Of a DNA stretch of 35,404 bases, positions 7,402-13,858 are shown in pieces. This stretch comes from Clostridia bacterium. Lineage in GTDB: Bacteria > Bacillota > Clostridia > Christensenellales > CAG-314. The first letter of the stretch is position 1. Every line of letters starts with the position of its first letter. The stretch lies in NCBI GenBank assembly GCA_017500855.1, contig JAFVYC010000017.1:1-35404 (forward strand). Direction: 5' to 3'. A model generated the notes under the pieces. It did not search any database and was not told the DNA's origin. It saw nothing but the letters and a program-made list of their open reading frames with translations. The translations under genes and the position numbers were made by a program.

Positions 7402-7430
7402 TTGACATAAAGTTGAAAAAATAGTATAAT
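7402..7430 (+). promoter_or_regulatory. Consensus SigA promoter of the MarR gene
   Basis: TTGACA at 7402-7407 and TATAAT at 7425-7430 match both consensus hexamers with a perfect 17-bp spacer. The start codon lies 30 nt downstream. This is the strongest promoter match in the window, which suggests that the regulator is transcribed readily or represses itself. Confidence 0.9.
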
Positions 7431-7459
7431 TTTTGTAACCAAACAAAAGAGGGATGAAA

Positions 7460-7891
7460 ATGGCCAAAAACATTGCTGAACTTACCGATTTGATTTTTAG
7501 TTGCTACCCTGCGCTACGCAATTTTTTCCGCAACTTGGTTTCCATCAAAAACCTGCCCATTTCCATGACGCAGTTGACTTGCTTGAACATTTTGAAAAAC
7601 AACCAATGCACAATGAGTGACCTTGCGGAAAAACTCAACATGAGCAACCAACAGTTGACAAAAGTTGTGGACAATTTGGTTGAATTTGAGCTGTGCGAAA
7701 GAATTGTCGACAAAAACAACCGACGAATTACCTTTGCCAAAATAACGGAAAAGGGCACAAAAATGCTTCAATCGCTCTACCGTGAAATGCAACGCAAACT
7801 GACGGTTGTTGTAGGCACAAACCCCGAAAATTTGGCAAAACTGTTCGACAGTTTCAACACCATTGCAGAGTTTATCGACTACAAACAGTAG
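7460..7891 (+). CDS. MarR family transcriptional regulator
   Basis: The 143-residue protein has the MarR winged-helix layout. A helical N-terminal dimerisation part (residues 1-30) comes first. A DNA-binding helix-turn-helix follows at about residues 50-75 (TMSDLAEKLNMSNQQLTKVVDNL), then a wing (VDKNNRRITFAKITEKG) and a C-terminal dimer helix. The ATG at 7460 is preferred over one at 7454, because GAGGG lies 6 nt before 7460 but abuts 7454. It faces away from the P-loop gene and is followed by a terminator, so it is a single-gene unit. Targets cannot be deduced; the MATE gene nearby is only a guess. Confidence 0.9.
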   Translation: MAKNIAELTDLIFSCYPALRNFFRNLVSIKNLPISMTQLTCLNILKNNQCTMSDLAEKLNMSNQQLTKVVDNLVEFELCERIVDKNNRRITFAKITEKGTKMLQSLYREMQRKLTVVVGTNPENLAKLFDSFNTIAEFIDYKQ

Positions 7892-7937
7892 CATTGACGT
7901 GGCAAAACCACACAAACGCACAAACACAAAAATGGAC

Positions 7938-7972
7938 AAAGTTCAACACACACGTGTTGAACTTTTTTTTGA
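7938..7972 (+). terminator. Terminator of the MarR gene
   Basis: AAAGTTCAACAC (7938-7949) and its exact complement (7954-7965) enclose ACAC and are followed by a run of T. Confidence 0.9.
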
Positions 7973-8215
7973 GCAAATGGCAACTTGCAAAATAGTCTCG
8001 AAAATTGGCGCAAATGCAAAAGTGCAACTTTTGCACCCGAATTGCCGTAGTTGGTCGGACGAGGTCGGGTTTTTTGCTTATGTTTTTTAGACGTCAAAAA
8101 CTTGTTGAAAAACGTTTGCGCAATTTTTGCACAAAACAATTTTGTGGTTTTGCAAAAATTTGGCGTTTTTTGCCACTTTGTTGTTCTTTTTGTATTTTTG
8201 TGTAGTTTTGCAAAG
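7973..8215. other. Gene-free stretch between convergent genes
   Basis: No frame here has a ribosome binding site or protein-like composition. The stretch is T-rich and ends in the palindromic terminator at 8216. Confidence 0.5.
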
Positions 8216-8243
8216 AAAAACCCCACCACGTGGTGGGGTTTTT
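8216..8243 (-). terminator. 28-bp perfect palindrome, terminator of the thioesterase gene
   Basis: Five A, CCCCACCAC, its complement GTGGTGGGG and five T form a palindrome with no unpaired loop base. It is equally able to terminate both strands. It lies 33 nt after the stop of the minus-strand thioesterase gene. Confidence 0.85.
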
Positions 8244-8275
8244 GTGTTTTTGCGTGTGGTTTTGTGTACCTTGGC

Positions 8276-9013
8276 CTAGTTGTGTAGCAACAGCGCTGTG
8301 AAACAACATTCGCCACTTGGCAAAAGCCCACAAACTTGCGTTTGGTCGCCCTCCGTTTTTGCAACAATTTGCAAGTCGTCGCCAAACAAACATTCCTTGT
8401 GGTACACGATTTCTGCGCCACGAAGTTGCACGTTTTTGTCCAACACGTCCACGGCGTAGGTTACGTAGTTGGTGTTGTTGACGTGACCGTTGCGATCCAG
8501 TTGGCTACGCTTGATTTGCTGTTGGTAGACGGGAACGAAAGTGTCGTCCGGGCGAATGCGAGCAAAAGTGCTGTCGATGGAAATGGGCGCAGTGTCGAAA
8601 TTGTTGGCAAACAGTTGTTGAAGCACGTTGCTTGGCAACGCCTTGCGTTGCTGTTTGTCAATTATCATCCAAATTGTCGATGCCGACATCAGTTCTTGCC
8701 CGTCCTTGACGGCAACAAAACGGCGTTCGGCAAAAAATCTGTTGGGCTGAACGGGCCAGGTGTACAATGTGAAATTGCCCACGCTTCTGTCCATTGGTTT
8801 GTGCAAAACAAACTTGACTTTGGCAAGCACCCAAACGATGCCTTGCTCGTCCATGGCGTTCCAACCAAGATTGATGATTTCGGCGTGTTCCGTTGCCAAG
8901 TTTTGCATGAATTCCATCAGGCAATGGAACTTGATTTGTCCGTTGCAGTCAAAATGGCTTTCGTGCAAGACTATTTCCTGCTTCAAAAACACGTCTTTGG
9001 GCAATGCTGTCAT
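8276..9013 (-). CDS. Acyl-ACP thioesterase (FatA-like)
   Basis: The 245-residue protein has the double hot-dog arrangement of acyl-[acyl-carrier-protein] thioesterases, which release free fatty acids from fatty acid synthesis. The first repeat contains FDCNGQIKFHCLMEFMQNLATEHAE. The second contains the active-site segment DRNGHVNNTNYVTYAVDVL, with the Asn and His of the HVNN pattern. The ATG at 9013 follows GGGAGGAA. Its ATG overlaps the TGA of tcdA as ATGA, so translation of the two is coupled. Length is normal for bacterial members. The link to tcdA may be only an operon of convenience. Confidence 0.92.
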   Translation of the reverse strand: MTALPKDVFLKQEIVLHESHFDCNGQIKFHCLMEFMQNLATEHAEIINLGWNAMDEQGIVWVLAKVKFVLHKPMDRSVGNFTLYTWPVQPNRFFAERRFVAVKDGQELMSASTIWMIIDKQQRKALPSNVLQQLFANNFDTAPISIDSTFARIRPDDTFVPVYQQQIKRSQLDRNGHVNNTNYVTYAVDVLDKNVQLRGAEIVYHKECLFGDDLQIVAKTEGDQTQVCGLLPSGECCFTALLLHN

Positions 9014-9711
9014 TTTTGTTCCTCCCATTCCACAAGATTGCGCACCACTTCTCCCGCAAGCACAAGTCCTGCAACGGGTGGCACAAAGGAAATACTTGCC
9101 GGCGTGCGTTTGTCTTCGGCTTGTGGCAAAATTGGCGTTTCCGTGCTGAACACCACCTTCAAACTGTCAATTCCACGCTTTTTCAACTCACGCCTCATCA
9201 CTTTTGCCAATGGGCAAACGGAAGTTTGGGAAATATCGGCAATTTTGAAGGACGTGTTGTGCATTTTGTTGCCTGTGCCCATACAGCTGATGATGGGCGT
9301 GCCTGCTTTGTGGCAAAGTTCTGCTAAAAGCAGTTTGCTTGTTACCGTGTCGATGGCATCCACAACGTAGTGGAACGTTGAAAAATCAAACACGGGTGCC
9401 GTTGTTGCATCAAAACGCATGTTTTTTTCGTGCACAATTGCAAGGGGGTTGATGTCGGCAATGCGTGCCTTTGCCACGGCAGTTTTTGCCATGCCCACGG
9501 TGGAATGCAACGCAAAAAGTTGCCTGTTGATGTTGCTTGGTTGCACCACGTCGTCGTCGACAATTGTCAACTGACCAACGCCCGCACGAGCAAGCGCTTC
9601 CACAACGTAGCTACCAACGCCACCCAAGCCAAACACGGCAACGTGGCAATTTGCAAGTTTGTTGACACTATCTTGCCCTATCAAAGATGAAGTTCTGGAA
9701 AATTGAGACAT
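9010..9711 (-). CDS. tcdA: tRNA threonylcarbamoyladenosine dehydratase
   Basis: The 233-residue ThiF/E1-like protein uses ATP to cyclise the N6-threonylcarbamoyl group of tRNA position A37 (ct6A formation). It has the nucleotide loop GLGGVGSYVVEALARAGVG near residues 28-46, IVDDDVVQPSNINRQLF after it, and VVDAIDTVTSK, all typical of the TcdA/YgdL branch. C-terminal QAEDKRTPASISFVPP precedes the helix VAGLVLAGEVVRNL. The ATG at 9711 follows AAAGGAGA; an earlier frame start has no such site. It overlaps the thioesterase start by 4 nt. An imperfect inverted repeat around 9762-9786 (AAGTAT/ATACTT) upstream might be an operator, but evidence is thin. Confidence 0.92.
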   Translation of the reverse strand: MSQFSRTSSLIGQDSVNKLANCHVAVFGLGGVGSYVVEALARAGVGQLTIVDDDVVQPSNINRQLFALHSTVGMAKTAVAKARIADINPLAIVHEKNMRFDATTAPVFDFSTFHYVVDAIDTVTSKLLLAELCHKAGTPIISCMGTGNKMHNTSFKIADISQTSVCPLAKVMRRELKKRGIDSLKVVFSTETPILPQAEDKRTPASISFVPPVAGLVLAGEVVRNLVEWEEQK

Positions 9712-9812
9712 TGTTTTCTCCTTTAGTTGTGCCAATATACTGTGCACCAATTTGATAAACTAAGTATCAACATTGATAAAATACTTAATTTTCGGTTTTT
9801 GCGCAAAAGTGG

Positions 9813-10496
9813 CTACACGTAGATTACTAGTTGCGTTGTTTTTTGCTTGCGCAAGTATAATTTTAGCGGTAGTGAAAGTGTGTAGTCAAGCGCATTTTGC
9901 GGACACGTGTGTGCACATTTCAAGCATCGTATACACTTGTTGTTGGTAACACCACAATCAATTGCGTGCAATTTGCATTGTTCGGTGCAATGTCCGCAAC
10001 CGTTACAACGTGCGTTTTTGCGCAGTTTTACCCCAAGTTGACTGCGCAGTTTTGGAAAGAAATTTGCAAATGAGTTTTTGCGCAGTTTTGGGAAACAAAT
10101 TGTTGAAGGATTTTTGATTTTTTCTACTACGCAATGCAATTTGTCAAAACTGTCAAAAGTCTCGTCTTGTTGCAAATAGGCGTGTTTTGTGGGAACGTAC
10201 GCTCCAGCCACTATGTTGAAAATTGACTTGCGCTGTATTTCCCACAGCACGTTGCCGTGGTACATTTTGCCGTAGGTAGCAACAAGAGCAAGATTTTGCA
10301 CTTGCAGTTTTTTTAGGAATTTTTCTACCACGTGTGGCACGTTTTGGCAATGAACGGGAAACACCAGTACAAGATTTTTGTAGCATACATTGGAAAGTTG
10401 CTCCACATCTGCAAGCGGAAAACTCAATTGGTGCGCAAAATACTCGGCAATTGCTTTGCTTTGCCCCGTGTTGGAATAGTAGACAACAGCGTTCAT
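9813..10496 (-). CDS. EFR1-type flavodoxin-ferredoxin fusion
   Basis: The 227-residue protein fuses a flavodoxin-like domain to a two-cluster ferredoxin. The FMN phosphate loop is YYSNTGQSKAIAEYF at residues 6-20. The C-terminal part holds CNGCGHCTEQC and CIRCLKCAHTC, two complete 4-Cys motifs for [4Fe-4S] clusters. It should carry electrons in the cytoplasm. The linker repeats the KLRKN/KLRSQ motif three times (see findings). The ATG at 10496 overlaps the stop of the PP-loop gene as ATGA, giving translational coupling, which suggests that it supplies electrons for that enzyme or acts in the same pathway. EFR1 proteins are common in Clostridia; their partners are poorly known. Confidence 0.9.
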   Translation of the reverse strand: MNAVVYYSNTGQSKAIAEYFAHQLSFPLADVEQLSNVCYKNLVLVFPVHCQNVPHVVEKFLKKLQVQNLALVATYGKMYHGNVLWEIQRKSIFNIVAGAYVPTKHAYLQQDETFDSFDKLHCVVEKIKNPSTICFPKLRKNSFANFFPKLRSQLGVKLRKNARCNGCGHCTEQCKLHAIDCGVTNNKCIRCLKCAHTCPQNALDYTLSLPLKLYLRKQKTTQLVIYV

Positions 10497-11881
10497 TTTT
10501 TGAAATACTCCCGCATTATTTCGCATTCTTCGGGCTCATCCAAGGAAAATCCCAAGGACGTGTTAAGTTCTGCCAATGCATCACTTCTGCTCAAATTATT
10601 ACTGCGACTTGCAATGGCAATTTCCAAAGCACTGAACGGAATCATTGTGCTTTCCATATTGTAGAAACGGATGAATTGTGAATGTTCTTTGCATTTTTCT
10701 ATTTTGCAACTTGTGTGCAACGCTTTGTTGCATTGCTCCGGAGAAACCCATCCACACTGGCTAACAATTGTGTCTTTGATTTTGTTCCAGTCGTACACTC
10801 CCCCACAAATTTCATCAAAATCCACTTGCACGAAAGCGGGAATATTGCCCGTCCAGGATGATCTGCGAATAGCACGTTTCAACGGTTGCAAAATTTGCGG
10901 TACTTCCCTAATTGCACGGCAAACATTGGAGACCAGTTGATTTTGGTAGCCCGCCATGTTTTTAAGTTTGTTATCGCCATAGGCAAGTTGTTTCATTGTG
11001 GCAAGAGTTTGGAATTGCCCCTTGCGCAAAGGTGGGTGAAGCGTTAGCACACGCCCTGCGTTGATAAGCAGGTTAAGCATCTTGTTTTCGGGGAACGTGT
11101 AGGCAATTTGAGGCGCCATGTGGTTGAAGTACAGCCCAATCATTTGCGCTGGCTCGTTGCCTGCAACGAAGTAAGGGACTTTGTTTGCAACCAGTTCTGG
11201 GTAGAACAGCACGTACGCCAAAGACGGGCACGCACAAGTGTTTTGGCTCAACTCGTACAGTTTGGCGTAGATTTTTTGCAAGTCGTTATTGGCAACCCTT
11301 CTGCTGATAAACTCAACGGACTGCAACTTGTTTTTAGCATTTTCTATACTTTGTTTTGCACTGCTAGACATGTAGGGAATTTCCCAAGTAAGCGCAAGCA
11401 CACGCAAACCCAGCACTTTTGCCAAGTAGTACAACAAGTAGGTAGAATCCTTGCCACCCGTGTAGAACACCGCAACGTCAAATCGGGATTTTTTGCTGTG
11501 GGGGAAACTGTTCTTGACGGGAACAATACTTTTGAGATTTTTTATTGTGCTTGCCGATTGACAAATTGGGCATTTGCCGTCTTGGTCAAACTCCAACCCG
11601 GGAATGATAAAGTCGTTTGCAACACAACTTGTGCAAAATGTTGCGTCTTCCAAGCGCTGTGGAACAGAACGTTTATGCTTGCTTTCCACAACTTGCACAC
11701 CCAAGAGGTTTTTCAAAATGCTCCTTTCTGTGTCTGTGAGATGGCAAGGCAATTTTTCAATCAACACACGTTGCTTCGTGGAAAGCCTAACTGTGTTTTT
11801 GAACATATTTGGCAGATTTCTCAAACCGTAGTATTTGAGAAAATTTCCTTCCAACTTCCATCTGCTTTGCAGTTCAAACAT
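10493..11881 (-). CDS. PP-loop ATP pyrophosphatase, sugar-amidotransferase-like
   Basis: The 462-residue protein has an N-terminal zinc-ribbon-like motif (C83, C86, C104, C107; FCTSC and CPIC). A PP-loop, TGGKDST, follows at residues 141-147; it binds the pyrophosphate of ATP and marks enzymes that adenylate a substrate. This order matches WbpG-like N-acetyl sugar amidotransferases and, more loosely, TtuA-type thiolases. More Cys lie at NTCACP and in a C-terminal cluster (SQCG, EQC, TSCKIEKC), which could hold a metal or Fe-S cluster. The ATG at 11881 has AAGGAGG upstream. It overlaps the EFR1 gene by 4 nt. No sugar-pathway genes are near, so its substrate is unknown. Confidence 0.8.
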   Translation of the reverse strand: MFELQSRWKLEGNFLKYYGLRNLPNMFKNTVRLSTKQRVLIEKLPCHLTDTERSILKNLLGVQVVESKHKRSVPQRLEDATFCTSCVANDFIIPGLEFDQDGKCPICQSASTIKNLKSIVPVKNSFPHSKKSRFDVAVFYTGGKDSTYLLYYLAKVLGLRVLALTWEIPYMSSSAKQSIENAKNKLQSVEFISRRVANNDLQKIYAKLYELSQNTCACPSLAYVLFYPELVANKVPYFVAGNEPAQMIGLYFNHMAPQIAYTFPENKMLNLLINAGRVLTLHPPLRKGQFQTLATMKQLAYGDNKLKNMAGYQNQLVSNVCRAIREVPQILQPLKRAIRRSSWTGNIPAFVQVDFDEICGGVYDWNKIKDTIVSQCGWVSPEQCNKALHTSCKIEKCKEHSQFIRFYNMESTMIPFSALEIAIASRSNNLSRSDALAELNTSLGFSLDEPEECEIMREYFKK

Positions 11882-12180
11882 GTGTGCCTCCTTATTGCTT
11901 AATCTGCTTGTAGATATATAGCGCCACCATCAGAGAACATTTGTTGTTGACAAGTTGACGTTCTGGTTTTGAACAAATACTTCCCTAGCTACAAAAGCGC
12001 CATTTGTAATTCCCATGTTGTTATCACAATAAACGTACGCTTTTTGCCACCACGTGTGCGGTTTTTTGAAGAAATGTTGCCGTTTGCAACTTGCATTGTT
12101 TTGCGTGACAGGTTGCAAAAATTGCTTACATTTTGTTGCGCTTTCGTGCGCAGTTGCACAAAGCAAATTTGCATATTTTT
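11882..12180. other. Gene-free stretch upstream of the PP-loop gene
   Basis: This stretch carries no protein-like frame. On the minus strand a TATATA box near 11917-11922 could be a -10 for the PP-loop operon, but no -35 fits. An imperfect CCACCACGTGTGCGG hairpin lies near 12051. Confidence 0.4.
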
Positions 12181-12194
12181 GCACCACGGGGTGC
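12181..12194 (-). repeat. GCACC/GGTGC hairpin overlapping a stop codon
   Basis: GCACCACGGGGTGC, a short hairpin, begins at the last stop base of the gene ending at 12194. The identical 14-mer occurs at 19874-19887, just after another stop codon. It lacks a following T run on the minus strand. Confidence 0.6.
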
Positions 12195-13756
12195 TACTTT
12201 TTGTATTGTTCCTCAATATATTCTTTCAAATTGGGGAATAGTTGTTCGGCTTGTTGCTTCAAATTGAAGCGGAAGCCAGTTAGCGCATCCAGAGCGTACA
12301 CGTACTTGGCGCAAGCCTCTTCCTCGTGCAAAAATTGCGATGGATTGGAGCAAGCCTTGCCAACGCCCACCATCAACAACTCTTCCATTCGGCTACTCAA
12401 GTTGTATTTTTCGTTGACGTACTGTTGGTATTTTAGCACACCGTCCTTGACACATTGATGTGGAGAATCGAAAAAGCTGGGCGCTTTGTAGCAAAAATTG
12501 CCATCTTCTCGAACGTCGTAGGTTGGGTAGGACATTGCCTTGGCAACGTTCAAAATTGTAGACGTGTCTAGTTTTTCAAAATCGTCCAACTGCAAAACAC
12601 GGCGATGTTCGCTACTCAAGCCCTTTGTTTCGCCAATGCCCAACAGCAAAAACATCCCGTTGAAGTTGTAGAATTTGGAGCATCTGTAGTAGCGCCTTCG
12701 CAACGTTTTGCTTTCGGGGTGCAAGTCTATTGCACGCAAAAGCAAGTTTTCTATGTAGATATCCTTGCCCTTGTGCACCTTCAACAATTTGTCGATGTGA
12801 ACGTCCACGTTGACGCCCTTTTTGAAGTAGTAGGTGACGAAGTTTACAAACAAGTTTGTTTCGCAACCCAGCGTTTTGTAGGCAATTTGTTGGAAAAAGT
12901 CGAAGTCGTCAATTCGGTACAGCACCTTGGTTACCAACGTTGCATTGAATGCGTAGTCGGTGTAGTCGCAAACAAATTGCTTCAACGTGTTCAACACCTT
13001 TTTGCTTTTGGTTTTGGGCACGTATTCCAACCCGTAGGAAAGAAAAAGTTCAAGCAGGGTGTTGAAATTGTAGGTTTTGCAACATTGATTGAAAACCTTT
13101 TCCGCCTCGTCTTGCAAAATCATCAACGGCGTGCGTTGGTACACTTTTGCCATGGGCTTGTGCGTTACCACAATTTTGTACTTGCCTTGAATTAGATGAT
13201 GCTTGCGGAAATCCACTTGCTTTTTGCTACGGTCGACGTCGCCCACCAAAAAAGTTAGCGTTTGACCGTTGCAATGCAAGGTGAGTGTGTCGTTTGTGTC
13301 CAAGAAGCGCAACGAAGGCTCATCCTCCAAGTAGAAGGGGTTGCGTTTTTGCGCAATTTGGAACAATTCGGGGGACACGTCTACGTCAAAATGCTCGTTT
13401 TCCAACGGTTCGGAAACAAAATCATCCGGGGAAAATGCTGTTTTTGGGTAGCGACACGCTGACTTTTTGATGCTTTGGTGGAACGTGTAGATTGAGTAGT
13501 CGTAGTCGCCAAATTCGTCGTTGGCTTCCGCCATCACGCCACCCCAACCACGTTGAGAAAATCCACGTTTTTTGCCGTCGTTTAGCACCGGCACGCAGTT
13601 CAGCCAACTTTCCTGGTGATCCCATCCGGAAAACAGATAGCCGTGCTTTTTTATTTCGTCAACAATGGCGTGCCTTTCGGCAAAACCAATTGTGTCGTCC
13701 GAAAACGGAATGTCGTAGTCTTCGTAGTACGTCCAGCCAATAACTTTATACTTCAT
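12194..13756 (-). CDS. Large conserved-looking protein of unknown function
   Basis: I do not recognise a named family. The 520-residue protein is soluble, with no signal peptide or membrane helix. The first 95 residues form a compact, Trp/Tyr/Asp-rich unit (GWTYYEDYDIPF, FSGWDHQESWLNC, FSQRGWGGVMAEA) that looks like a conserved domain. Residues 110-220 appear beta-rich. The rest (about 230-520) is helical, with repeated Leu/Phe/Tyr positions suggestive of a helical repeat or scaffold. The ATG at 13756 has AAGGAGAA upstream; a longer frame lacks one. It uses the TTGC-rich codon style of the core genome. It lies 102 nt after the helicase gene on the same strand, but its different codon style argues against belonging to that island. 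Confidence 0.8.
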   Translation of the reverse strand: MKYKVIGWTYYEDYDIPFSDDTIGFAERHAIVDEIKKHGYLFSGWDHQESWLNCVPVLNDGKKRGFSQRGWGGVMAEANDEFGDYDYSIYTFHQSIKKSACRYPKTAFSPDDFVSEPLENEHFDVDVSPELFQIAQKRNPFYLEDEPSLRFLDTNDTLTLHCNGQTLTFLVGDVDRSKKQVDFRKHHLIQGKYKIVVTHKPMAKVYQRTPLMILQDEAEKVFNQCCKTYNFNTLLELFLSYGLEYVPKTKSKKVLNTLKQFVCDYTDYAFNATLVTKVLYRIDDFDFFQQIAYKTLGCETNLFVNFVTYYFKKGVNVDVHIDKLLKVHKGKDIYIENLLLRAIDLHPESKTLRRRYYRCSKFYNFNGMFLLLGIGETKGLSSEHRRVLQLDDFEKLDTSTILNVAKAMSYPTYDVREDGNFCYKAPSFFDSPHQCVKDGVLKYQQYVNEKYNLSSRMEELLMVGVGKACSNPSQFLHEEEACAKYVYALDALTGFRFNLKQQAEQLFPNLKEYIEEQYKK

Positions 13757-13858
13757 TGTTTTTCTCCTTCTACAGGCAGGTTTTTTTGTTAGTAAAACAG
13801 GTGTTTTTGTTTCTTCGACGTTTGGCAATACATTTTTTGAATATTTGCTTGTTCTTTA

